Shown piece after piece: positions 1-11,549 of a stretch of 64,000 bases of DNA (its first letter is position 1; each line of letters opens with the position of its first letter). Origin of the DNA: Anaeromyces robustus (Eukaryota; Neocallimastigomycota; Neocallimastigomycetes; Neocallimastigales; Neocallimastigaceae); the NCBI GenBank assembly GCA_002104895.1, contig MCFG01000041.1, forward strand, positions 167,501 through 231,500, written 5' to 3'. The translations under genes were made by a program, and so were the position numbers. The notes under the pieces are model-generated. The model had not been told where the DNA came from. It did no database searches and worked only from the letters and a program-made list of their open reading frames with translations.

Positions 1-293
1 TTAATTATTATCTTTTTCTTATTATTAAATGGTCTCTACAAAAAATAAAAAGAAAAAAGAAAAAAGAAAAAAAAGAAAATATATGGAAAATGAAAAATAT
101 AAAAAAAAAAAAAAAAATATCATAAAAGTAAAAATATATATATTTATATATTTATATATTTATATATTTGTTTAATATTTAATAAATATTCTTCATTTCA
201 TTTTTTATTTTATTATTATTTTTTTTTTTTTTCATTTTCTTTTCTTTTCTTAATAAAAAAAAAACTAATATATTTTAAAAAAAAATTCTATAA

Positions 294-327
<34 letters not shown>

Positions 328-422
328 GTATTTAAGTATTGGAAATTACAAAGAAAAAAAAAAAGAGAGAGAAATAAATATATTAAATATTTCTCTGTTT
401 ATTTTTTATTCTTTTTCTTTTT

Positions 423-474
<52 letters not shown>

Positions 475-1126
475 CTTAAAAAAATAAGCTAAAAAAAAAA
501 AAAAAAACTATAACAATAATAATATTATTCTTATTTTAATAAAAGAGGTATATATACATATAAATAAAAATATAATAAATTTATATCTATATATTTTATA
601 TTAATTATATATTAATTAATAATTATTTAAAAAAAAAAAAAAAAAAAACTACAATGATATTTGAAAAAATAATAATAATAATCATTAATAATAATTATTA
701 ATGATTAAACTATTAATTATATTTGCTTTGATTATATTATATTATATTTATAATAGGATATATGTGATATATGTTTACGATATATTCATAATATATTATT
801 AATATTTTTTTTTTGTATAAATTTTTATTTTGTATTATATATATATATTATAAATAATTTTTTATTTTTATAAAATTTTTATATATAAAAAATTATTTAT
901 GATGTTTGTTATATTATTTTGTTATTCTTTATAATAAATTTTCCTCTTTTTTTGTTTTTGTTTTTGTTTTTGTTTTTCAATTATTTTTTAGTTTTTATAT
1001 TTTTGCTTTCTTGTTTTTTTTTTTTTTGTTTTTTGTTTTCTGCTTTTTGTTTTTTATTTTCCTTTCCGTTTTCATTTTTTTTGTTTTTTTATTATTTTAT
1101 TATACAATGGTTAAATATTTTTTTTA
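1..1126. other. AT-rich intergenic DNA, no gene seen
   Basis: This stretch holds poly(A) and poly(T) tracts (a long T run near 424-474), short TTA repeats (about 297-326) and TA-rich palindromic sequence. The open frames between 906 and 1143 are Phe/Leu-rich translations of T-rich sequence and are not credible genes. It lies downstream of the minus-strand gene at 1127-2949, so it probably includes that gene's 3' untranslated region. Confidence 0.8.
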
Positions 1127-2949
1127 TTAATAGAATTTATTAGTATTTAAATTATTTATTTGATCATTATTATAATTCATTAAATTTCTATTAATTGAAT
1201 TTCTATTTAATGAATTACGATTAAAACTCATTGAACTACGATTATTATAACTCATTGAATTACGATTATTATAATTTATTGAATTTCGATACATAGGAGA
1301 TATAGGAGAAGGATTTATTGATCCATGTTTATTTTCATTATTTATTTCTTTCTCTTCCTTATTATGCTTTTCATTATTATTATTATTATTTCCATGATTA
1401 ATATCTTCATCATTATTATTTACATTATTATTATTATCATTATTATTAGTATTAGTATTAGTATTAGTACTACCATTAATAATGAAATTTTTACTATTAA
1501 ATATATTATTATTTGGATTAGCTTTTAAATAACTAAATTCTAAGAAACTATTTCGATTATTACTCGTCATTGTACTATTTCGATTAATACTTGCCACTGC
1601 ACTATTATTACTTAAATGATTATATGGATATTTTGAACTTAATATGGTATTATTTGATGAGAGATTATTAAAAGAATATATATCTGTACTGTTATTATTA
1701 ACAGAATTATTATTACAATATAATAGGAATATTTGATCAATAAATATCATATAATATTGTACATTTGCAATAGTTTGTCTTACTTCATCAAAAGAAAAGT
1801 TTAAATTAACATAACCATACTTCCATTTATAAATATATTTAATAATGATTATAATTATAAGTAAAGGTAAAAATATAATACCGACAACAGATGATATAAA
1901 TATTCTATATTCTGATATGGTTTTAAATTTTTTTAGAAATCCTATTTCTGTTTGCGATGATTGAAATAAATTCTTTTTTAGTACAAAAAAAACAGTAATA
2001 TCATAAAGAAATGAGGATATAATAATAATTAATTGGTTAGTCCAATAAATAAAATAAAAATCCATAACTTTTCCCTTATCATATTCACCATATGTCGCAA
2101 ATTTTCCATAACCATATAATTTTGTTGGATCAAGTGTCCAGTGGAGAATAATTAATGCTAATTTACATAGATTAAAGAAACCACATGCAATATAAACATA
2201 TATTAATGATTTATTATCTTTAACTACTGCTTTTGTTCTTAGTAATGGATACCAATCAGCAAACATTTCCCCAACGTACCAAAAAACAGTTCCAATTTGT
2301 CTCGATAAAAACCAACGCATTGGATTCATTTCACCATTATCCATACATCCAAAACCTGTAATAGCACCATTTTTATCTCTACTGACAACAGTTACATAAT
2401 AATGTGAATATAATTCACCAACTGTATCTAATACATCACCTGTTGAACTATTAAAAATATTAAAATTAATAATTTAATATTATATATTTTTATTATTTTA
2501 TTATTTTATTATTTTATTTTAATTTTAATCATTAATTCAAGAATTACTATTACTTATCAAAAAAAAAAAAAAAGTAAAAAGATATTATAAATTGTTTTTA
2601 TAATTTTATAATATTAAAATATATATTATATTTACCGTAATATAAAATGTGCTAATATTAATTTCATTACAGGTTTCTTAAAATTAAATTTATGTAAAAT
2701 AAAAACTAATATCGTCCAATAAAAGAATGTAAATTTAAATGGTCTATGAATAGCATAAAGTATAGTTCTCCAAAAATCAAATTCATTTTCTAATAAATCT
2801 TCTTTATTAAAAGAATTATAATGTTCTGTAAAACATGTAAAATTTGTTCCTTTACTTATCATCCATTGACCAAATGAAGCAGATCTTCCATTTTCTATAA
2901 AATATCTTTGATGAAAAGCTTCGGATTCGGCTGCACTTAATCCTTGCAT
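1127..2949 (-). CDS. Multi-pass membrane protein with Asn-rich C-terminal tail, unknown function
   Basis: Two exons on the minus strand, 2949-2636 and 2447-1127, joined across a 188-nt intron with GT..AG ends (CG|GTAAAT and TTTAATAG|TTC). The junction restores an Arg codon and keeps the frame open, giving about 544 residues. The ATG at 2949 follows an A-rich leader. I see about five hydrophobic segments: one near the end of exon 1, then others around SLIYVYIACGFFNLC, YWTNQLIIIISSFLY, SSVVGIIFLPLLIIIIII and YYMIFIDQIFLLY. No signal peptide is visible. The last 180 or so residues are low-complexity and rich in Asn and Ser, with many RNS motifs, and are probably cytoplasmic and disordered. I do not recognise the family. 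It could be a fungal sensor or scaffold protein, but the sequence alone does not say. Confidence 0.8.
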
Positions 2950-3956
2950 TTTATAATTACTTATTATTATTATTATTATTATTTGCTTATTTTATTTTTT
3001 ATTTTTTTTTTTGTTATAATTTTATTATTTTGACTTCATATAATAATTTATTTAAAATTAAATATATAAATGATAATTATAATAATTATAATATCTTATA
3101 TATAATTATATATTTATATAATTATATATATTGATATTAATCATTTATAATATAATAATTGAATTTTATTTACACCTATTATTATTATTATATATATATA
3201 ATCTTTTATAATTTTTTTTATCTTTCTAAAAAATAAAAATAAAAGAATTCATTATTATTTTATATACCTTATTTTTTATTTATTTTGGGTAAAAATTAAA
3301 ATAAAAAAAAAATAATATAGAAATAAAAAATACATAATTAACAATTACAATTAATTAATTGAATTACCCTAAAATATTTTGTATATATTTTTAATATAAT
3401 ATAATATAATATAATTAATATAATATAATATAATATCATATAATATAATATAATATTATAAACATTATAATATTAAATATAATATTAAAAAATATTTATT
3501 TAACATTTTTTTCTATCTTTATTTATTAATTAATAAACTTCATTTTTTAAATTAAAATTAATTAATTTTTTTTTATTTTAATTTATTTGTAAAATTTGTA
3601 AAAGAAAATAATATTAAATTTTATTATTATTTAAAATTTATTAATGTTATAAAAATTAATAATAAATACAATAAAAATAAATTAATAAAACAAATAAAAA
3701 ACTTTATAATTAATACATTTTATTTGATATATTAGATCAATATACAATATATAAATAAAATAAACATTTTTTATCTAATAAATTAATTCTATAAAAAATC
3801 CTTTTTTGTTTTATAATAAAATTTATATAAATATATTTGGTAAAATATTGGAATAAAAATTATAAATTATGTATGTAATTATTTTAGTTTATTAATAACT
3901 AAAATAACTGTCTAAGCATAAATGATGATAAATATTTTTATATTATTTTAAATGTA

Positions 3957-3957
3957 T

Positions 3958-4016
<59 letters not shown>
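3957..4016. repeat. (TTTA)n microsatellite
   Basis: About fifteen uninterrupted copies of the tetranucleotide TTTA. The same motif recurs at 6530, 33766 and 41273, and as its complement near 44729, so it is a genome-wide feature of this DNA. Confidence 0.95.
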
Positions 4017-4017
<1 letters not shown>

Positions 4018-4356
4018 TAATCTTTATTATTTATTAATTTTAATAATTTTTTTTCTATTTATTTATCATATTCGATTTATTTATTATTGTTAGAATATGT
4101 TGAAACATAATAAATGTATTAAATTTAATATAAAAGCCACATTGTATTAGTATAAAAGCATGTAATTTATATAATTTAAATATTTGTAACTCTTTATCAA
4201 AATATATATTAATAACTAAAACTATATTAATGACTTTTAACAACTATTTTATGGAATAATATAGAAAAAAATAAATAAAGTATTTTAAAAAAGTTCTTTT
4301 TAAAAGATTAATTATTATTATCAGTCAAGCTTCATAAAATAATATTAGAACTAAAT

Positions 4357-4443
4357 CCTAATAATGTAGGATGCGGCTCTCTATTATTAGGCAGTTTCCT
4401 TGGTAATCACTATTCATATGTGGGGCTTGTAGACTGGATCCAT
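4357..4443 (+). mobile_element. SINE-like interspersed element, copy A (5' part only)
   Basis: This GC-richer island matches the 5' part of the element at 35909-36116. The matched stretch runs from CTAATAATGT through ATGCGGCTCT and TTCATATGTGGGGCTTG to AGACTGGA with few differences. The first 35 nt form a hairpin with a perfect 9-bp stem (CCTAATAAT at 4357-4365 with ATTATTAGG at 4383-4391), and the other copy keeps most of that stem. Similarity ends shortly after 4440, so the 3' half is missing or diverged. It carries no coding capacity. The class is inferred from dispersed copies in otherwise unrelated sequence. Confidence 0.65.
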
Positions 4444-4507
4444 TTCGTTAATTTTTATACGTATGTGGCTTATTTATTTTGAATTACATAATATAAATAA
4501 TTAAATG

Positions 4508-4540
<33 letters not shown>

Positions 4541-5543
4541 AAAAAAAATAATAAATAAAGTAAATTATAATTTATAAAAATTTAAACTTTTTTTTCATTA
4601 TTTAGTATAAATTTTAGAATTTTTCTTTTTTTCTTTTTTTTTTTTTTTTAAAAAATTTTCTCTATTATATAAAACACGTGATGTTATACTGTATTAAATT
4701 TTTTTGTTTTGAAAATAATATTTTATATTACAAATAATAATCAAAATTTAATAAACAATTAATTATTTTCCTTTTTGTCATAAATAATATTAATTGTATA
4801 ATTATTATTATAATTCATAATTATTATTATAATTCTTTGTTATTGATAATATTGATGAAATATTATAGATAGACATTTGTAAAAATATTATTGCATAAAA
4901 AGTTTATTATCATTATTATAAATTTTATAATTATTTTTTTTATTTATTTATATTTAATATTTAATGATAAAATTAAATATTTCAATAAATATAAAAAACA
5001 ACTTTTGATTAATTAAAAATATAAATTATAATCATCATATAATATTTATTAAGAATTCTTAAGTATAATTAAGTGAAATTTGATAATATATTTTTTATTA
5101 AATATTAATAATATTACCATAATTTAAATATTAAAACATAATTAAATGTAAATAAATGTATATATTCAATTAATAAATCGAATTAGAAATAAATTTTTAT
5201 TAGTATAAAATCAAATTAGGATAATTTATTAAATTTGAATTTTTCGTTAAATAAATTTATAATAATTTAAATTTATACAACTTTAAATTAGATAAATAAT
5301 CTTATAATTATATTTTTTAATAATGTTTAAATGTAAATAATTAAATTTATGAAATAATTTTTTTAATTAATAATTAAAATTTTTTTCTCTTTATATAAAA
5401 TTCATTTATAACCTTTACATTTTTTATCTTTTTTTTTTTTTTTATTTTAATATTTATTATGTTTTTTTTTATTCTATACTAGTTAATATAAATTTATTTT
5501 AAAAATTTTTTTTTTTGTTTTTAAAATTATAAAGTATAAAAAA

Positions 5544-6107
5544 ATGCGTTTTACATTTGCTTTAGGTGTCCTTTTTGCTTTAACATTAAATGGTATTACA
5601 GGTTTACCTATAAATGAAATTGAAAATGAAAATGAAAATGAAATTGTTGAATTGGATCCAAGAGTATCAGCTAAGAACATTGATCTAAAAATAGTTGATT
5701 CTATATTGCCTTCAGTAAATATTGAAGAAGAAAATACTGTAGAAAAAAGAGGAATAAGACATAAGAGAGGAATTAGACATAAGAGAGGAATTAGACATAA
5801 AAGAGGAATTAGACATAAGAGAGGAATTAGACATAAGAGAGGAGTAAAACCAATATCAGAAGATCTAGAGAATAGAGAAGTAAAACCAAGATCAGTAGAT
5901 TTAGAGGATAGAGGAGTAAAACCAAGATCATTAGATTTAGAGGATAGAGGAGTAAAACCAAGATCAGAAGATTTAGTTGCAAGAGGGGGAAGACATAAGA
6001 GAGGAATTAGACATAAGAGAGGAGTAAAACCAAGATTAGTAGATTTACTAGCAAGAGGGGGAAGACATAAGAGAGGAATTAGACATAAAAGAGGAATAAG
6101 ACCATAA
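5544..6107 (+). CDS. Secreted repeat-peptide precursor with Kex2-type sites (GIRH repeats)
   Basis: Single-exon gene for 187 residues. The start is followed by a signal peptide (MRFTFALGVLFALTLNGITG), then an acidic Glu/Asn spacer to about residue 70. After a first Lys-Arg come five tandem copies of GIRHKR. Next is a block of 12-residue repeats of the form GVKPRSxDLEDR (at least five variants), interrupted by GGRHKR GIRHKR, and the protein ends GGRHKR GIRHKR GIRP. Altogether GIRH occurs seven times plus a terminal GIRP. A signal peptide, an acidic pro-region and identical short peptides separated by KR is the layout of fungal Kex2-processed repeat precursors, which include mating pheromones and dikaritin-type peptides. 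Cleavage after KR and trimming of the basic residues would release the tetrapeptide GIRH; that is inference. No tailoring-enzyme gene is visible beside it. I cannot assign it to a named family. Confidence 0.85.
   Translation: MRFTFALGVLFALTLNGITGLPINEIENENENEIVELDPRVSAKNIDLKIVDSILPSVNIEEENTVEKRGIRHKRGIRHKRGIRHKRGIRHKRGIRHKRGVKPISEDLENREVKPRSVDLEDRGVKPRSLDLEDRGVKPRSEDLVARGGRHKRGIRHKRGVKPRLVDLLARGGRHKRGIRHKRGIRP
5749..6105 (+). repeat. Coding minisatellite: 18-nt GIRHKR units and 36-nt GVKPRSxDLEDR units
   Basis: Within the precursor gene the 18-nt unit GGAATTAGACATAAGAGA repeats almost exactly five times in a row and recurs twice near the end. The longer 36-nt unit repeats five times with more drift. 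Synonymous differences between the short units are few (ATA/ATT for Ile, AAG/AAA for Lys), which suggests recent expansion or ongoing homogenisation. Confidence 0.9.
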
Positions 6108-6529
6108 ATTAGTTGATTTAGAAACTAGAGTATATAAAATTTATCTTTACATTATTATTGCTTGTAATCATATAATAATATTTTTAATAAATTATTAAAT
6201 ACGATATATTTTTATATCTAATTTATAATTCAATTTTGTTTTTTATTAATTTATATAATTTATTATATTTTATAAAAAAATAGAATTGATTTTATAATTT
6301 CTAATTTAAATAAAATTTTATAAAAAAAAATATTATTAACTATTTTAAAACCAATAAAAGTATATAAATATATTTATGTTTTATATATAATTCTTTTATT
6401 GTTTAAAATCTTATGATAATAATTAAAAATTACATATTTTGGATATTTTAATGTAATATAACATATTTACATTTGTTTTTATTTTTAATAATCAATGTTT
6501 TTTTTTTTTTTTTTTATTTATTTTATTTA

Positions 6530-6707
<178 letters not shown>

Positions 6708-7507
6708 TCAAAATAAAAAAAAAATAAATTTTGTATATTATATATATAATTTCCCATTTTTATTTTATTTTTTATATTATTTTTTTAATTATTTTATACT
6801 TATTAACTTGATTTTCTTATTCATTATACTAGTTTTTAGTTATTATTTACATTTATATTTTCATATAAATATTTAAAAAAAAATTCATTTTCTTGATAAT
6901 TATATTTAATATTATTAATAAGAATAATAATCCAAAAGCTACACAAAATAGTACATAATTGTTAAACTAAATTCTTATCTCAATGATAATCAACCTTTGT
7001 TAATGAAATATTTATATTAAATAAATTTATATAATACTTAACAATAATGAATGAAAAAAAATTTTTTTTCATTTATTTAAAATGATCAGTATATGAAAAA
7101 TAAATAATATTATTTAAAGTATACACTTATATATTATGTTATTTAATTCTATCATTAGTATATATATAATATTATTAATAAAATATAAAACATAACCAAT
7201 ACAATTTAATATTATTTTATCAATAATAATAAATATACATATATATAAAACAATAACTAAATAGCTTTATTATAATATAAGTAGTATTGTTTTATATAAC
7301 ATTGTTATCAAATTTTTTCATATTTATTTTCCACAGCATAAAACATTTCCTATTTTCTTTTCTTATTTTTTAGAGTATATATTTATACCTTTTCCAAATT
7401 GAAGCTTTTTATTAGGTACAGAAAAATTGATGCTAATTACAATGTTAACTCAGTTACTACCTTAGTAACATAAGAAATAACAGTCTTTTAAATTTTTGTA
7501 GTAATAA

Positions 7508-7562
7508 TAGTATTTTTAGTATTTTTAGTATTTTTAGTATTTTTAGTATTTTTAGTATTTTT
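7508..7562. repeat. Minisatellite, 10-nt unit TAGTATTTTT
   Basis: Five or more tandem copies of TAGTATTTTT ending in TTTTTATAAATAG. No gene overlaps it. Confidence 0.85.
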
Positions 7563-8747
7563 ATAAATAGTTGGCTTTAAGAAATCTAGTAACAAAAATG
7601 AAAATATGGTCCAAAAAATATTGTGCTTGACTAATATTGTTGAAAATATTTCCAACATTTTGATTAATTATAATAATGAAATTTTTATTTGTTTAGACAT
7701 TTATATATATTTTTGTTCCATTGTTACAAATAAAATAATATCATAATTTTATATAAATTTATACCATTTTAATGATGATATAGAGAATTTTAAGATAATA
7801 TCAATTATTTTTATATTTATATTTTTATTTAATATATTTTAAATTAATAAATAAATAATTGATATTAATTACAAATAAATAAATGTATTTAAATAATATA
7901 TTTTTTAAAAAAAAAAAAAAAGCTCTTGTATATTTAATATTTAATCACAAGTTTAATAATATATATAAATTATGTATATCTTGTATAATTGAATAATAAA
8001 TTAATTATGTACCACCTAAATGATGTATAACAATATTAAATATACTAAAAAAATAATACCTCAAAAATGTCTCAATTCTTTTATCATAATATTTTTTTAT
8101 TTTTTAATATATAATTAATTAATTTTTACATTGATTTTTTTTTATACAATTATGAGTAATCCATTAAAACTATAATAATTAAGGTTTACTATATGATTAA
8201 CCAAATTAAATCATTAAAACAATATATATTAAAAATAATTTTCTAATTTTAATTTATAATATATATTAACATTTTTTATTATTTATTAATTAAAATTTTT
8301 TTTTTATTTTCTTTTTTAAAATATAATTTTTTCCTTTTCTTTTTTTATTTTTTCTTTTAAAATAAAAAATAGTAAATTATATTTATACTGCTTACTGGAT
8401 AAGCTGGAATAAATAATTTATATAAAAATATTTATTTTAATTAAAAGAAGAAAGTATTAATAGTTTGAATAAATTATTATTTAAATAATATTCAAAAAAA
8501 AATTTTTACTAGAAAAAGCATAAAGACTTTTTTGTATATTTTTATAAAAGTAATACATATTATTGAAATCTTAAACTAATTAAAATTATATTTTGACTAT
8601 TCTTATATTAATTAAAATAAATTAATTAATTAATTATATTTATTATTTTATAAAAATATTCTTTCAATATATATTTATTTAAGAAAAACTAATAAGTATT
8701 TGTCTAAAGAATAGTTTTTTTTTTTTTTTTCAACTAAAAAAAGTATA

Positions 8748-10901
8748 ATGAAATATCAAAACATATTATCTATTACTATGATGTCTTTCATAGGAAAGGC
8801 ATTTTCTAGTTGTACCCATGCTTCAAATCAAGGCTACAGTTGTTGTAAAGATTGTACTGTTGTATACGAAGATGAAGCTGGTAAATGGGGTGTAGAAAAC
8901 GATCAATGGTGTGGAATTGATACCACATGGTAAGATAAAATATTTATATTTGATAATTGGAGGGAAAAAAATTATTAATTATTTATTATATATAATGAAT
9001 TTTATTTAAAATTATTAAAATATAGTGAAAGTCAATCTGATGTAAGTGAATATTTATATACTTTTTTAAATAATGTTAAGAATTAAATTAAAAAATTTTT
9101 TTTTTTTTGAGCAATATTTAAAAATTATTAAATTGTTTAATATTAATAAAAGTTGAAATATATATATACTCATAAATGAATAATCCTTTTTATTTATTTT
9201 TTTTATAACCAAATAGTGTTGGGCTGCTGCTGAAGGATTTAAATGCTGTAGTCCCGGCGTCAAATCTATTCTTACAGATAGTAAAGGTTCATGGGGTATT
9301 GAAAATGATGAATGGTGTGGTATTGTTGATCAAAAAGATGATGGTTCAGTAAGTTTTTTTCTTTTATTTTTTTTTTTTTTTTTTTATTTATTTTTTTTTT
9401 TTATTATTTTTATTTTTTTCAGTAAAAATAATATAAATTATTTTTTCTTTTTTTTTTTATTTTTTTTTTTTTTTCTTTTTTTTTATCTTTATTTTAATTT
9501 TATATAATATTAAAGTGTTATAAATGAATATTATTACTTATTATTAAATTATTATAGTGTTGGGCTACTGCTCAAGGTTATGGATGTTGTACTGGATGTG
9601 AAGCCATCATGACTGATGATAATAGAAAATGGGGTTTTGAAAATGGTAATTGGTGTGGAATTATTGACTCAGTTTGTAATAAACAAACTACAACAACAAC
9701 AACAATAAAATCAAGAACTACAACTACAACTAAAGAAAGAATCACTACAACCAGTTCAAGTTCTAGTACTGGTTCTAATGAACCATCTACTCAAACTAAA
9801 CCAGGTTGGACTCCAGGAAATGATCAAGTTTTACCAGGTTACCTTTCAACTAAAGGTAGATATATTGTTGACGAAAAAGGTCGTAAAGTTAAATTAGCTG
9901 GTATATCTTGGTTTGGTGGTGAAACTACTAACCTTTCACCACACGGTTTATGGGCTAAGCCATTATCTCACTTCATTAAAATTATTAAGGATCTTGGTTA
10001 TAACCATATTCGTTACCCATGGACTAATGAAATGCTCTTCCCAGGTGCCAAAACTCAATCTGTTGATCAATTACAAAATCCAGATCTTGCTGATCTTACT
10101 CCATTAGAAGTTATGGATGCTGTTATTGATGCTTGTGGTAAAGCTGGTATTAAGGTTTATCTCGATCGTCACAGACCTCTTTCTGGTGGACAAAGTGAAT
10201 TATGGTATGTTGCTAAAGTAGATGAAGATAAATGGATTGAAGACTGGCAATTCCTTGCTAAGCGTTACAAGGGTAATCCAACTGTTATTGGTGCTGATCT
10301 TCACAATGAACCACATGGTACTGCTTGTTGGGGATGTGGTGAAACTAAACGTGATTGGAGACTTGCTGCTGAAAGATGTGGTAATGCCATCCATAAAGTT
10401 AACCCAGATTGGCTTATTATTGTTGAAGGTAATGATCACTATGGTGAAGAAGGTTGGCAAAAGGGAGAAGGATACTGGTGGGGTGGTATGTTAAAGGGTG
10501 TTAAGGAAAACCCAGTAAGATTAAATACCCCAAACAAACTTGTTTACTCTGCTCATGATTATGATAAGAATGTATTCATGCAAGATTGGTTTAAAGTTTC
10601 TAACTTCCCAGACAACATGCCAGAAATTTGGGATGATAAATGGGGTTACATTGCTAAAGAAGACATTGCACCAGTACTTATTGGTGAATTCGGTTCTCTT
10701 TTAATGGATAATAAAGATGTTAAATGGTTACAAAATTTAATTTCTTACATGAACAAGAATGATGTTCACTGGACTTTCTGGTGTTTAAATCCAAATTCCG
10801 GTGATACTGAAGGTATTCTTGGTTATGATTGGACAACTGTTAATACTAAGAAAGATAATATTCTTACTCCAGGAAAAGCACCAAATTTCTTATTAAAATA
10901 A
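8748..10901 (+). CDS. Endoglucanase, GH5 family, with three N-terminal fungal dockerins
   Basis: Four exons, 8748-8929, 9026-9041, 9217-9348 and 9558-10901, encode about 557 residues. The 16-nt second exon is required: without it exon 1 cannot join exon 3 in frame. After a signal peptide (about residues 1-20) come three CBM10-type dockerins of about 40 residues (about 21-64, 67-106, 111-150), each with the pattern C..GYxCC..W G.EN..WCGI. A Thr/Ser linker follows (about 153-190), then a GH5 catalytic domain. Likely catalytic residues are the acid/base Glu361 in HNEPHG and the nucleophile Glu487 in LIGEFGS. The start [15 protein letters not shown] resembles GH5 subfamily 1 (Acidothermus E1-like); that subfamily call is tentative. 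The enzyme should cut internal beta-1,4-glucan bonds while docked on the extracellular fungal cellulosome. Its codon use is richer in G/C than the receptor genes. Confidence 0.95.
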
Positions 10902-11122
10902 ATTTAAATTAATATAAAAAAAAATGTAAAAAGAATAAAAAAAAAGGAAGAAAAAAAAAATAGGAAAAAAAATAATAATAAATAATAATAAAATAAAAAA
11001 AAAAAAAATAATAATAAATAAAAATAAAATGAGAAAAAAAATTAAGAAAAATAATAAAAAAATAAAAAAATAAAAAAAAATAAAAAAAGAAAAAATAAAT
11101 AAATAAGAAAAAAAGCATGAAA

Positions 11123-11153
<31 letters not shown>

Positions 11154-11385
11154 TATAATTGATATCATTCAATTTATTAGAATTATAATTCTATCAAAAC
11201 TAAATAAATATTATTTGTTTTGATATAATTATTATGAAAATAATTTTTATCAAAAATATATAAAAAATTATAAATAAAAATATAAATACATAAAAATATG
11301 ATGGTATATTGTAATTATTTTATTTTTTTTATTATTTAAATTAATGATAAAAAAGATAGTATTAATTATCTAAACTCTATTTTCT

Positions 11386-11429
<44 letters not shown>

Positions 11430-11549
11430 TAATAATAATATACATTTAATATTATAATATATACATCCTAACAAAAGATAATCTAGTATAAATATTTAGA
11501 TATATATTAAAAAAAAATATGTATATATATATATAAGTCTTATTTATTA
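10902..11549. other. A-rich and T-rich intergenic DNA between convergent genes
   Basis: Sequence downstream of the cellulase and of the minus-strand expansin-like gene. It contains long A-rich runs (10915-11130), a (TA)n tract near 11130-11157 and a T tract near 11386-11425. Open frames on the minus strand here are Phe-rich translations of the A-rich sequence and were not accepted. No hairpin terminator is evident. Confidence 0.75.

Larger units (their letters stand above)
2950..5543. other. AT-rich intergenic DNA with microsatellites and one SINE-like fragment
   Basis: No credible gene is visible. The segment separates two divergently transcribed genes and so contains both 5' regions. It holds a (TTTA)n run at 3957-4016, an (AAAT)n run near 4506-4534, TAATA repeats near 3390-3460, and one GC-richer island at 4357-4443 that is annotated separately as an interspersed element. 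Confidence 0.75.

Noticed and set aside
906-1143. Two overlapping Phe/Leu-rich frames on the plus strand
   Set aside because: They translate T-rich sequence with no other support and overlap the 3' end of a well-supported minus-strand gene.
10200-10494. Alternative frames inside the GH5 catalytic exon
   Set aside because: The main frame carries complete GH5 motifs in order across this stretch.
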